NCBI GenBank assembly: GCA_026168455.1
Contig: CM047429.1
Span: 34,145,577-34,209,576, forward strand
Origin: Theocolax elegans
Lineage: Eukaryota; Arthropoda; Insecta; Hymenoptera; Cerocephalidae
Direction of reading: 5' to 3'
Length of the DNA: 64,000 bases
Below are positions 32,888 to 43,382 of the stretch, one piece after another. Below the pieces are notes generated by a model. It had not been told where the DNA came from. It did no database searches and saw nothing but the letters and a program-made list of their open reading frames with translations. The stretch's first letter is position 1. Each line of letters opens with the position of its first letter. The position numbers were made by a program, and so were the translations under genes.

Positions 32888-33495
32888 TAAATAATTACTT
32901 GGTTTGTTCATCAAAAATCGAGATAAAAAATTTTTCCTTTGAATCAATTGCATGGACGATAATAAATTAATTATTAATACTTCGAAAAATCAGTACCTAA
33001 AAGTTATATTCATGAGGGTAAAAAAAGAAAAAGAAACATGAAACAATTCAAGAAAGCAAACAAAGAAAATATTCTGCTTGAATTATAAGAACATATTTTT
33101 TTTGTACTTATTGCTAATTGTATTTCAATTGTGAGAGGCAAGGGGACACACTGAAAAAAGCACCCCGAAGGAGACATATTTTTACCATTCATTGTTTCTG
33201 GATTACGCTGAGTGTAAAAAATCTCATGGAATTTAAACCAGATATTTGAAATTATTCGATATTTTCATTGAATAATTATTTTCAATGCGAAAACTAGATT
33301 TACAGTCGAAAAAACTGTTGGAAAAATCGAGCATAAGTACATATACGAAACTTTTATAATTTTTTCTCAAAAACTAAATGCTTAAAAAAAGAATGGACAA
33401 CCCGTTAAAAAATGGTAAGATTGGTTTATTATACCCAAATTAGTCTGTACTAAAAATTATAGTGGCGTATCTGAAGGTGTGGAAAGCACCGGTAT
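32888..33495. other. AT-rich spacer
   Basis: Holds the half arm of the 31.1 kb hairpin element (33,355-33,395); otherwise nothing. The small minus frame at 33,010-33,192 has no recognisable feature. Confidence 0.35.
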
Positions 33496-33506
33496 GGTTA
33501 GGATTT

Positions 33507-34330
33507 TTAACAGAGCAGAAGAAAAATCTCCCGGTTAACAGATAAACCGGCTTCTGCCAAGCGAGTTAGCACCTCGATCAACAGTTGCTTATGCTCTTCA
33601 AACATCTCAGTGACAATAATGATACCGGCGAGATATGCATAAGCAACCGGTTTGAGTTCTGGTCCAATCACCCGATCGATCATGCGCTGGAATGTCGCGC
33701 CAGCATTCGCCAATCTATACGGCATACGAGTAAACCGGAACAAACCAATTCCAGGTACCGTAAAAGCCGTTATTGGGTGCGAATCCACCTGTAGAGGTAT
33801 TGGGTGATACGTACAGTTCATGTCGATCGTGGAGATGTATCGGGCTTTCTTGAGTTTGCGTAGGATATCCTGCATATATAGCAAAGGATATGCATCAGGT
33901 TTCGTCAAAGCGTTGACTTTCCTAAAATCGATGCAAAAACGCCTAGCATTCTCACTCTTCTTCGCCATCACCACGGGGCTGGACCAACCGCTTTTCGAGG
34001 GTTCAGTAACGCCAGTCTCGAGCGTCTCGCGAACTTGACGTTGCATTTCCTCTCGAATCTTATCAAAGACGGGATAGTACCTCTGTTTGATCGGCTTGGC
34101 TGATCTGACGTCGATTATATGTTCGACATCGTAAGAACGGCCGATCTTTGGCAAGGTTGTGGACAACACTCGGTATAGAAGTTCGCGCATTGCCACTTTC
34201 CATACTTGCCACTTCCAGCTGTAGGACTTGATCCATTCCCTTTAGAAATAAACGGTCGGAATCTGGGTTTGGACAGCTCGGAATGCTCGGATAAAATTTA
34301 CACCGATGTAGCATTCAGCATCCGGGTTCG
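33507..34330 (-). pseudogene. Gypsy element A: reverse transcriptase with the YLDD motif lost
   Basis: Minus frame 34196-33507 (229 residues) carries RSAKPIKQRYYPV, SSPVVMAKKS, RFCIDFRKVNALTKPDAYPL, STIDMN, GLFRFTRMPYRLANAGATFQ and YAYLAGIIIV. The order is that of a Gypsy RT. The catalytic pair Asp-Asp of YLDD is replaced by Ala-Gly (plus positions 33,624-33,629), so the enzyme cannot polymerise. The upstream part (34,314-34,063) continues in another frame. The frame stops shortly after the RT palm; RNase H and integrase are missing. Confidence 0.85.
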
Positions 34331-34790
34331 GCATGATCGCAACACGTATTTCTCGAGTCTCTTTACCGATGGTAAATGGTAGCATCACGTGACCACACAA
34401 CGGATGAGTACTACCATCAGCGAGCTTGGCATTGCCAGCTCGCGACTAGAGAAGCGAGCTGTCTAGAGCGGTTGCTAACTGCAAACCGCTCGGACCCATT
34501 ACGGTTGTCGATGCACCTGGATCGAACAAGGCACGGATCTGGAATCCATCTACGTCAACCTGACACCACCAGCGCGTCTCGTCCTCAGGACGATAACTCC
34601 TTCGGCTAGTGCTCGATGTCACTAACTTTAAGACATCGCAGGTCTCCGGATCCATTCCGACTTCCTGGGATCTGCCAGGAATCAGTCCTTTCTTTTGCTG
34701 CTTAACTGCAGCTGGACTATCTCGGTAATCGGGAGTCAGACCTTTGTCCTCCTTGGGGACTCCCTGTACATTGGGGTATGCGGTTATCCC
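34331..34790 (-). pseudogene. Gypsy element A: aspartic protease
   Basis: Minus frame 34655-34446 contains ALFDPGASTTVMGPSGLQLA, the D-x-G-A-S active-site loop of a retroviral-type aspartic protease that would process Gag-Pol. Between it and the RT the reading is VGNFIRAF-like, as in the better copy B. It lies directly upstream of the RT in the usual Gypsy order. Frame breaks on both sides. Confidence 0.7.
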
Positions 34791-34792
34791 TT

Positions 34793-35480
34793 CTAACCGC
34801 TTCCCCGCGCGTTTTTTGCGCAGTTAGGGCACTTCCTGATGGTATACCCCAACTTACTACAAGTACGGCACTTGATCGGCTTGGGGAAGTCTTCTTTTCT
34901 CTTTATCTTCTTTCTTGAATCCGACGATTCCCCAAGCTTCGAGGATGAACCACTCGATGACCGTCGATCGGGACTTTTACGTGTCTCCTTCCTCCTTTTA
35001 AACCGAGGAGGAGACTTGTGGGTTTTCTTCCTAGGTGGCGTATCTTGATCCACCTTAACCCCAGCTGTCTGGCTACTCATTCGCATGTTCCTAAGGGTTT
35101 CTTCCAGGACTTTTGTGAGCCGTTTAATCGGAACTTCCCGAGTCGACTCACTCACCTCCATAGACACGCTTGCTACCTTGGGCTTGACGGTCGGCCGCCA
35201 CTTGGACTTTGCCTTGTAAGCAAGTTCCGGCAGCATTAAATCTTCTTCTGTCGGAGGCGGTCGATATAAATTTTCACGCTCGAGCGTTCGCTCGGCGTCC
35301 ATCGCCAGCTCCAATAAATCTTCAACCGATTTGGCTTCAGCTCTTTTAAACAACCGCTGAAGTTGAGGTAGCATGTTACGGTAGAGATGGTCCAATTACC
35401 TACGCTCGCTCGGGATCGGGTTGAGTTTTCGCATGATTGCGATTGAGCAGGTGACGTAATCTCTCACCGGCTCCTCCTCG
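34793..35480 (-). pseudogene. Gypsy element A: Gag C-terminal half
   Basis: Minus frame 35395-34793 (200 residues) reads DHLYRNMLPQLQRLFKRAE, RPPPTEEDLMLPELAYKAK, a basic serine-rich stretch (DRRSSSGSSSKLGE) and a zinc-knuckle-like CRTCSKLGYTIRKC in which Tyr replaces the usual His. Upstream to 35,480 the frame continues with a stop (EPVRDYVTCSIAI). The N-terminal half is absent. It is closely related to the Gag at 42.3-43.2 kb. Confidence 0.75.
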
Positions 35481-35489
35481 GTAAGGTTA

Positions 35490-36400
35490 ACAATACCTTA
35501 CCGTTAAATAATACAAATATCGTAAAAATTCACGAATTATCCTGAAGGCAAACTGAATGGCCTGGAGCTCTTCTTTTTTCGATATATTAAACTCCTAACC
35601 ATTAAAACTAATTAATAAACTTACTATTTTTATAGTCTGACATGCCCTTAAACATGATTTATTACATTTAATGGCTCATCAATCTGTTGGAAAGGTTTTT
35701 TTAGTCTTCATCAAAAGCCACAGCAAATGAGAGCTGACTGACGAATTTCTGAAAGACCTTTGAAAGATGATTTCCATTATATTTTATAGATATAAAGACG
35801 TCAGACAGATTCAGTTAAAATTAGTTAATTATTATTATTATTCACTCTTAACGTTAAAATTTGGTTAGGCATCCAAAGAGTACGATAGCTGATGCTACTA
35901 GTTAAATATATTGCTTCCTGTTAATTTTACGGTACACAACAAATCATATATCATATAGAAAAATAAATAATCACTAATGACTGATGGTCATTGACAAATT
36001 CTATTATATAAAATTGCAATAAAAGCTTGGTTGAAAAGATAATATTAAAAATTCCAGTGCAATAAAGCGAGTATTTCTCTTTTTACTGCAATAATATTAT
36101 AGTACCGTATATTATAAGATATAACATACCCGAGTTTATATTTTCTAAGATTGTAAACTATTCTAAGAAATATTTATTTTTTAAGGGACATTTCTGTAAA
36201 AACAATTTCATTATGTGTAAATTGCAACGATTTTAGTGTGCTTATTTATCAAAACCCTACATTGTAAAATTATTATTAAATATATATTATTTTCCTTCTC
36301 TTTAAAAGATGGCAATCCTGCTGTCGCGACAACCTCTCCTCCGAAATTTGTAAATCGGCCATAAGCCGTTTTGTGTACATAGACTTTCGTTTGCGTTGAC
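35490..36400. other. AT-rich spacer
   Basis: Begins with the short mirror sequence AAGGTTAAC/GTTAAATAAT near 35,490. I see no gene. A 73-residue minus frame at 36,276-36,497 runs into the next MITE and is incidental. Confidence 0.4.
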
Positions 36401-36404
36401 GCTT

Positions 36405-37152
36405 ACTCCGGGAAAAGGACCTTATCCTAACTTTGGTATACATTTTGTAATGTAGAAATATGAAGAAAGCCAAGTTATGGCTTGCCAGTGGCCACATTGA
36501 CGAAAGTTATTGGATATCTAATAATAATTTTAATGAAAATTACTTCCAACTTAATTGCTTATAACTTCAAAACAAATAAAGATAAACAATCGAACCAATA
36601 CAATCGAACTAATAATAATTTTAATGAAAATTACTTCCAACTTAATTGCTTGTAACTTCAAAACAAATAAGAAAAAACAATCGAACCAAAAACGAGAAGA
36701 AAGTTGAGTTCGAGTAGATATAATATAAAAAAATCGAAGCTAAAATTGGTCCATTTGGAGCAAAGTTATGACAAAATAAGAAATTGAAGAAATTTGTGCT
36801 AAAAAAACAATAAACTTTTCATATTAAATTTTGGTTAAAATATTTTCAATTTCTTATTTTGTCATAACTTTGCTCCAAATGGACCAATTTTAGCTTCTAT
36901 TTTTTTATATTATATCTACTCGAACTCAACTTTCTTCTCGTTTTTGGTTCGATTATTTTTTCTTATTTGTTTTAGAGTTAAAGCAATTAAGTTGAAAGTT
37001 CATTGAAATTATTATTAGATGTCGGATAACTTTCGTCAATGTGGCCATTGACAAACAATAACTTGGCTTTCTTCATATTTCTACATTAAAAAAGATATAC
37101 CAAAGTTAGGATAAGATCCGTTTCCCAGAGATCATGTACTTCCGTTATCAGT
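36405..37152. repeat. Palindromic MITE 3 (same family as 9.4 kb)
   Basis: The left arm (CCTTATCCTAACTTTGGTATAC, GAAATATGAAGAAAGCC, TTGACGAAAGTTATTGGAT) and right arm (mirror words, ending GGATAAGATCCGTTTCCCAG then TCATGTACTTCCGTTA) pair across about 36,830. The left arm holds an internal tandem duplication of a ~70-bp segment (ACTTCCAACTTAATTGCTT... at 36,541 and 36,637). The extreme left end is missing (begins at CTCCGGGAAAAGG). Confidence 0.7.
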
Positions 37153-37363
37153 TCAACCCATTTCATTTAACTTAATTCAATTCCAAAGATATTAATATCA
37201 AATATAAATTTTGTATTTTAACAACCAGATAATAAAATAGAATGATAACCAAAATAATAGACGAATTAATACAATTAAAATATTCTCAATAAATAAATGC
37301 ATTTAATAATTATAAATAATAATAATCAATTCATTAAACTCCAAATTGCAAGTGTATGAAGTA
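37153..37363. other. AT-rich spacer
   Basis: A-rich DNA with no feature between the MITE and the LTR. Confidence 0.35.
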
Positions 37364-38148
37364 TGTAACGGGGTGAGTACTAGGGAATGCAAGGCCCCGG
37401 TTGGGCCCAATCTGGCCCAACTTACCAACCTAAGTATACAATCCCACGATGCGACCTGGAATCACTTTGATTCCCGTGCAATGCCGTTAACAACGCCAAA
37501 CACTTCGCTTGGCTTTAATACCATGTATTGGGCCCTATGACCAAAATTGCCAACTAGATTATACGCCAGAGAGGGCGGTGTTCGTGGGATAGGACTATTA
37601 CTGGGAAAACGTTATCAACAATCGAGATATTATGTTAATCGGCGAGAAAGATAATCTCGCCGAGTCAATTTATTAAATAAACAACCAAATAATAATAAAT
37701 TAACATTAACAATTAAGGGGGAATCGTACCGATGAATACCCCTGAAGTCAGCGCGAAAACAATCCGTTAAAACCTATTAGCGGTCGAGTTATAAGTAACC
37801 GATCCGGGAATGATCGGCTGCTTAACCTGATGACTTCTATGTCACGCCGTGTGACGTATATACCTCTGACGTAGTAGCTGCCTATGTCACGCGCGCCTTT
37901 TCTCGTGAAGTGGCTCCCGTGAACCATTGACCTATCTACCCGGGCGGGATTTGCCATGAGGGAGAATTACAGAGTTACGGTTCCCTACCTGGACCGTACC
38001 AGGTAGATTAGGGTACAATAATACGAGACACGCGGGTCTATACGTGGTGCACCACTTACCGCGGATATCTCCGTAATTCGGACGGCGGCAAAACGGCTGG
38101 AACACCGAGAAAGATTGACCTCGACTCTATCTCTCTCTCAGTCCAATA
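37364..38148 (-). repeat. LTR of Gypsy element B (3' side)
   Basis: Diverged copy of the solo-LTR-like block at 13286-14096: same AAGGCCCCGG, CACTTTGATTCCCGTGCAAT, ATCGGCGAGAAAGAT and GACGTAG words in the same order. It ends TTACA on the minus strand at 37,364. Immediately upstream (minus sense) at 38,168-38,184 there is a purine run when read minus (AGAAGGAGAGAGAGAAA), a plausible polypurine tract. It lies at the 3' side of the Gypsy B internal region. The matching 5' LTR is not found near 43.9-44.3 kb. Confidence 0.55.
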
Positions 38149-38627
38149 GCCGGAACGGCTGCCGATTTCTCTCTCTCCTTCTTTGTGGAACAGCGGGGCG
38201 TGCAGCTCTACACGCTTACGTTGTGTTGGTGAGGAGAACTCACTGCACACCCACACACGAAGCACAGCGACACTCTCTTTCCTTTTCTGGTAAAAAAGGT
38301 CGTCCCGACTTCTATAACACGCTGTCTCACCGTGCATGCGCGAACTTGATATCTTTTTTCTATTTGCGCACGGCATCGCGCGTTCCTGCGCGCGCATCCC
38401 TCTCTACACTCTTTTCTGTTAGTCACCTGATGGGTAACTCGCGTACCGTTATACACCACTTCCAGATTCCGCATACACAGAATGTGGACTCTGTCCCTCA
38501 AGGAACGGGAAAGAGGATAAATAATCAGGGGGCAAACCGTATTTTTGTTATAAAAATTTAATAAAATAAGAGTACGAAGATCTATTTGTATTTTGAGGAG
38601 TAGGTTCGTTGGCCCCGGTCTGCTCCG

Positions 38628-39400
38628 TTAGCCCTGCTTCCTGCGCGCCGCCTTGATCTCGGCGTGCACCCTAAAGTGAGGGCATTTCTTCGGGTTAACG
38701 ACCCCTTTGCACCGGCAGAGCGGACACCTCGGTTCTTTGGAACCGCTCGTTCCGCTTGTGGAGGGCTGAGGCTGCAACCGGGCTTCCAGCTCAGCGGCTT
38801 TTCTCTTAGCATCGTCCGCTTTCTGCTGGAAACGCCGGTGCTCTTCAATAGCCTGTCTGTAGGCTGCCTCAGCTCTCAGCCTCTGCTGGCGCTCCTCCTT
38901 GCGCAACCTCTCTTCCTCAGCAGTCCTTTCCTTCTCCTCGCGCTGCTGAGCGCGGAACGTTGCTAGGAGTTGACGCTCCTTCCGAAGGTCCTGGACTCGC
39001 TCACCCCAAACACCCTGGATGATGGGAGCCGTAGGATGAGCCTCAGTAAAGACATTGAACTTTGCCAAGGCCTCCTGTTCGGCTGCCCGTAGCTGAACTC
39101 TCAGAGCTATCATCTTCCTAAGGGCAGCCTCCGTCTCCTGCCGATGTCGAATGATCGACACGTAGGCCGTGTCCTGGCCCTGGCTATCTCCAAAATCTCT
39201 TCCGGGATAACGGTCGCGATGTCCTCCTGGCCACGGCAATACTCTTCCTGGAGCTGTTGCTGCCGGTAGTCTGCGGCAGCAGTTACTGCAGATAGGACGT
39301 CCGCTGTCTGCATCTGGCCGTGGCTGGCCAGGGTGTCGATCATCCTGGGTAGGAGGAACTCCAGGGATCCCTGGTCAACCTCGCTGATCTTCTGCAACAA
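38628..39400 (-). pseudogene. Extra 3' frame of Gypsy B: coiled coil plus Cys cluster
   Basis: Two overlapping minus frames (39400-39110 and 39239-38628) probably form one protein broken by a frameshift near 39,200. The body is a long charged helix-prone stretch (RKMIALRVQLRAAEQEALAK, REEKERTAEEERLRKEER) and the C-terminus has CPLCRCKG and CPHFRVH, a possible Cys/His metal site. It occupies the position where errantiviruses carry env, but has no signal peptide or membrane segment. Function unknown. Confidence 0.5.
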
Positions 39401-39419
39401 AAATTAAGATTTCAGGCTA

Positions 39420-40500
39420 TGGTCCATCGTTTCAAACGATACTGTTCTTTATTTGGATTTTGGCCTACGAGAACGTTCTCGTCCTCATCTGAAAGAAACA
39501 GTTTCTGGCTGTGCATCAATATGCTGCCTTACTGGGGATCGGCGTCGCACGGTCGCATTCGCTTTCCGGGGGCGACCACGTGGTCGTTTGGGAGCGCGGG
39601 CCCTATCTAAGGACGCACGCGACGTCCCTTCGCTGGGTGACTCGCTTGCATTATACTCCCTCGCAGGGGAGGTCTCGCTCGCTACAGGGGTTGCACTTCG
39701 CCTGTTGGTCCCTCGGCGGTTGAGATCTCGCAGGTTGCTCTTCATGGGTTGAGTCAGCATCAGTTTCGAGGACGTATCTCTTCAGATGCTCGATGTGAGA
39801 TACTTCTTGGTCCCCTTAATCATCTTATATGACATATGTATTCATGCCTTTCCTATTGATGATCAGATATGGCCCTGCGTACTTCGGAGCAAGCTTTGCC
39901 GAGATACCTTGTGCGCTAGCCAAGAGGATCCGGTTGCGTTTCCATACCAGATCTTCTACCTCGAATTCCGCTGGCTTTCGTCGTGAGTAAAAAATTTCGG
40001 CTTACCGAGCATTACTGGCAGCCGACTGACGATCTGCGTTCTTGTGCAGTCTTGGCAACTGTTTGATTTTGTCGATCCAATCCTGCAGTCTCCGGAACTC
40101 AAACGGTCGCTGGGCAAACTAGTCTTGCTCTCGACGAGCTGTACTAGGCGCCTCGGGCTGGCGACCGTAGTTCAGCATAGCCGGGCTCCATCCAGTAGAA
40201 CTTTGCACCGCTGTGCTTAGTGCAAAGACTAACTCTGGCAGCTTGTCGTCCCAGTCGCTATGCTTATCCTGGATATAAGACACCACCATTGTCTTAAGGG
40301 TCCGATTGGCCCTCTCGACAGGATTGGCCTGTGCGTGATAAGGGGGTGTCGTCGAATGATACACTCCCTTAGTTTCGTGGTTTTTGTCTACGAGTTTATT
40401 TTTAAACTCGGTCCCGTTGTTCGAATAAAATACTTCCGGGGAATAAATCCTGGAATACTAGGATGTATTCGTATCCTCGGCTAGAGCGTGGAAGCGGGCC
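39420..40500 (-). pseudogene. Gypsy B integrase, C-terminal part
   Basis: Minus 40364-40119 contains STTPPYHAQANPVERANRTL and DWDDKLPELVFALSTA, the end of the catalytic core including the Glu of the DDE triad (PVERANR). 39,990-39,760 reads like the GPY/F-type region (HIEHLKRYVL in another frame), and 39760-39485 has KRPRGRPRK, an AT-hook-like motif in a basic C-terminal tail. Frames are broken. Integrase joins element cDNA to chromosomal DNA. Confidence 0.7.
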
Positions 40501-40539
40501 GGTGATATCTCTTGCTACCACCTGCCATGATCTGTCCGA

Positions 40540-40989
40540 TTAACGGTGACCCATTAACCCTGAGGGAGCACGTTGCTCGATCTTACATTGCTGGCACACT
40601 TGGCATCGCCTGACGTACACTTGGTTCTTCTTTGTGAGATGGGTAAGCGGTTCGGCATTGGTGACATAATCCGGCATAAAACGCCGATACCACGACGCTA
40701 TGCTGAGGAATCGTCGAAGCTGTTTGAGGTTCTTGGGAGCCGGATAAATCATTATAGGCTCTGTCTTGACTGGGTCGGGACGATTTCCATCCCGGTTGAC
40801 CAGCACGCCAAGATATCTAACCTCATCTTGATAAAAGACACACTTGTCTTTATTTACTATCAAGTTAGCTTCGGTCAGTCTTCTCAGCACGGTCTTGAGA
40901 TGCTTCTTGTTCCCTTCAAATGTCTGTAGGAAGGTCGCGCCAGCGTATGCCAATCCGTATGGCATCCGCTTAAACTGATACAGTCCCAT
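40540..40989 (-). pseudogene. Gypsy B RT remnant fused by deletions to the integrase zinc region
   Basis: The 149-residue frame starts MGLYQFKRMPYGLAYAGATF, then jumps to EGNKKHLKTVLRRLTEANLI. The segment that should carry YLDD is missing. It continues through the RT thumb (RRFLSIASWYRRFMPDY, EPLTHLTKKN) and jumps again to VYVRRCQVCQQCKIEQ, the HHCC zinc region of integrase, so the whole RNase H is missing. Both joins are in frame, leaving an open but inactive fusion. Confidence 0.8.
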
Positions 40990-41029
40990 ACCCAGGACTG
41001 TGAGAGCCGTATAAGGGCGTGACTACTTC

Positions 41030-41880
41030 TGGAGAGATATTTGTTGGTACGCTAATTCATGTCCAGAGTACTAATGAACCGACATCTCTTCAGCTTGCGC
41101 AAGATATCCTGCATGAACGGGAGGGGATAAGCGTCTGGTTTCGTTAGCGTATTGACTTTCCTAAAGTCAATGCAAAACCGACGCGATCCGTTCTTCTTGC
41201 GTACCATCACCACGGGGCTTGACCAACCGCTGTCCGAGGGTTCTATGATCTCTAACTCTAGCATTTCTCGGACTTGGCGATGCATCTCCTCCTGGATCTT
41301 CTCCGACACCGGGTAATACTTCTGCTTTATCGGGCGAGCTGATCCCACGTCAATCGAGTACTCGATGAGTTGGGTTCGCCCGATTTTGGGAGAAGTATTG
41401 GACAGCACTTTGTTTACTAGCTCACGCAGCTCTTCTCTTTCCGCCTCGGTTGCGTCTGCTATCCCAGCGGACGAGAGGGTTGCCATACCTCCTACGCCAG
41501 CCACTTCGAGGTGGGTCTGCTGCTTGCTGTCCTTGAGGAACAGGCGGTCGCTATCCGAATTCAATACAGCTCTGAATGCTCGTACAAAGTTTACTCCTAC
41601 GTAGCATTCGGCGTCAAGATTTGGTATGATTGCTACACTTATTTCACGTGTCTCATTTCCGACAGTAAAAGGTAAGAGAACGTGACCGCTTAGCGGTTGG
41701 TAAGTACCATCCGCCATCTTGACGCGTCCAGTGTTCACCACAATGAGCTCCTTGCCCAATGCTGTGGCGATTTGCAGACCCTTGGATCTCATCACGGTTG
41801 TGGAGCTCTCAATCTCCACGAAAAGCCACCAGCGACTATCATCCTCTATTTTATAAGATGAGGTTGGTCTGCTTGCTTCT
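41030..41880 (-). pseudogene. Gypsy B protease remnant and RT N-terminus
   Basis: The minus frame 41819-41052 (255 residues) holds a protease part (STTVMRSKGLQIATALGKEL, ECYVGVNFVRAF) in which the DxGAS active-site loop present in copy A is replaced by EIESS. The RT start follows: ARPIKQKYYPVSEKI, GWSSPVVMVRKKNGSRRF, CIDFRKVNTLTKPDAYPLPF and FISTLDMN before a stop. Confidence 0.8.
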
Positions 41881-42300
41881 TGGGACCGTTCCTACTTTTG
41901 AGGCCCATTTCCACTCCCCTCTGGACCGTACTTTCGGTTGGAGCAGGTCTGTCCCGAACTCCCCTGGGACAGCGAGGACTCAAGTTCTTGAGTCGCGGTT
42001 TTCGTCCCGATAAACCGCTCCCTTTGGCGTTTCCCGAGCATACCGGATAGTACCTGCGGGAATACCCAATCTTCCCGCAGCCAGTGCAGGTAAGAGGCTT
42101 AGTTGGGTCGAAGTTTGAGGCCATTCGGTTCTTCGGCTGTTCCTTCCCTCTTTCCCTCGATGGACTAGCACTCTTTTTCTCCTGTCTTTGTCCGGAGCTC
42201 TTGGTCGGGACATTAGGCCTGCCGAACCTCCTATTTTTCGGAGATCGGTTCGCCGGCGAGCCTTTCTTCGGAGAGCCGGACCTTGGGCTTCTCCTACGGG
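41846..42300 (-). pseudogene. Gypsy B Gag-Pol junction with degenerate zinc knuckle
   Basis: Minus reading at 42,124-42,040 has CTGCGKIGYSRRYYPVC, a spoiled version of the copy A knuckle CRTCSKLGYTIRKC. The basic, Ser/Arg-rich stretch (42,180-42,300) follows Gag. Frames overlap (42348-41980, 42124-41846), so at least one frameshift lies here. Nucleocapsid-type role in RNA packaging is inferred from the knuckle. Confidence 0.5.
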
Positions 42301-42301
42301 A

Positions 42302-43198
42302 CTAACGAGCCGTCGACGACAATTGTGAGACGATGGGCCGCAACGCATCCTCCAGCATCTTGGCGATGCGGTCGACGACGTCAGGCTCGCTCGGTTTGGC
42401 TGAGGTTACCTCAGCGGCCGCTACCTTAGCCTTTGGAGAAACCTTTTTCCGCTTCGGCTTATACGCCATTTCGGGAAGCAGAGACCCTTCCTCCGTAGGT
42501 GGTGGACGATAGACTTTTTCGCCTTCTATCGTCTGCTCCGCTTCCGTGGCGAGGTCCAGCATCTGTTCAATTGAGCTCACTTCCGCTCTCTTGTACAGCC
42601 ATTGAAGCTGTGGCAGCATATTTTGATATAAATGATCGAGCTGCTGTGCTTCAGTCAGCGTAGGGAATATCTTTCGCTCTATGACGATGGAGCACGTCAT
42701 GTAGTCCCTAACAGGTTCATCTGGTCCTTGAGTCCGTGCGTTGGACTCGGCGATGATCCTCAGCTGGAAACGTTGACTCGTTCCATACCAACGTTTGGCC
42801 GAAGTCACGAAATCTTGCCAAGAGTGCCACTTATGTGTTTCATTCTGGTACCACGTGGCGGCGGTGTCTGTCAGCAGTTCAGAGAGTGATGGCAGTAACT
42901 CATCTTCTGATAGGTTGGCTAGGATCCTGCCATCCTCGATCCTGGTCATAAAGGTGTCAATGCTATGGCTCTTGTCGCCAGAGAATTCGACCTGCCACTT
43001 CCTAACAATGCCACCAACGTCTCGAGGTGTTCCATTCAACCACGATGACGTAAAGTAGCTTGGTGTAGAAAATGTCCGACTGTTGTTTGGCGAGCTGCGC
43101 GCTTGCGGAATCCTCTGGGATTCGCGCGCATTCCCCCCCCCCCTTCCAAGCTCTATAAGGCTTTGGCTGAGGGGCGCTTGTGCGTTGTTGCTCGCCAT
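42302..43198 (-). CDS. Gypsy B Gag (matrix/capsid part)
   Basis: An intact 298-residue minus frame. Residues about 60-200 read ...DKSHSIDTFMTRIEDG, ELLTDTAATWYQNETHKWHS and DFVTSAKRWYGTSQRFQLRI, the capsid core of Gypsy Gag (retrotrans_gag-like: W...F...l...f). They continue with LDHLYQNMLPQLQWLYKRAE and RPPPTEEGSLLPEMAYKPKR as in Gypsy A. It lacks its own zinc knuckle, which lies beyond the stop. Start chosen at MASNNAQAPLS. It is the only full-length open frame of the element. Confidence 0.7.
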   Translation of the reverse strand: MASNNAQAPLSQSLIELGRGGGNARESQRIPQARSSPNNSRTFSTPSYFTSSWLNGTPRDVGGIVRKWQVEFSGDKSHSIDTFMTRIEDGRILANLSEDELLPSLSELLTDTAATWYQNETHKWHSWQDFVTSAKRWYGTSQRFQLRIIAESNARTQGPDEPVRDYMTCSIVIERKIFPTLTEAQQLDHLYQNMLPQLQWLYKRAEVSSIEQMLDLATEAEQTIEGEKVYRPPPTEEGSLLPEMAYKPKRKKVSPKAKVAAAEVTSAKPSEPDVVDRIAKMLEDALRPIVSQLSSTAR

Positions 43199-43382
43199 TT
43201 ACTTCCGCCTTGCTTATTTCGCTCACGTCAGAGCCATGACACGTATATGTGTCCTGAAATTGCGGTTTGAGTGCGCTCGGACATTAGCTTAGCCACCTTC
43301 TTCGTAAGGTCGTTTATTTTTTGGATAAGCTCCACCAAAGTCTGGGAGAACGATCGAGGTAATCTAAATGTGTTTCCCTCGG

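Noticed and set aside
34839..35239. Overlapping plus-strand frames antisense to Gypsy A Gag
   Set aside because: Shadows of the minus-strand gag; no independent feature.
38115..38561. 148-codon plus-strand frame in the Gypsy B 3' region
   Set aside because: No domain, overlaps a (CT)n tract and the purine run/LTR border; overlapping minus frames are equally open, so it reflects lower AT content.
42302..43198. Domesticated Gag host gene
   Set aside because: The frame is open but sits in its original Gypsy context with pol remnants; no evidence of selection can be seen from one copy.
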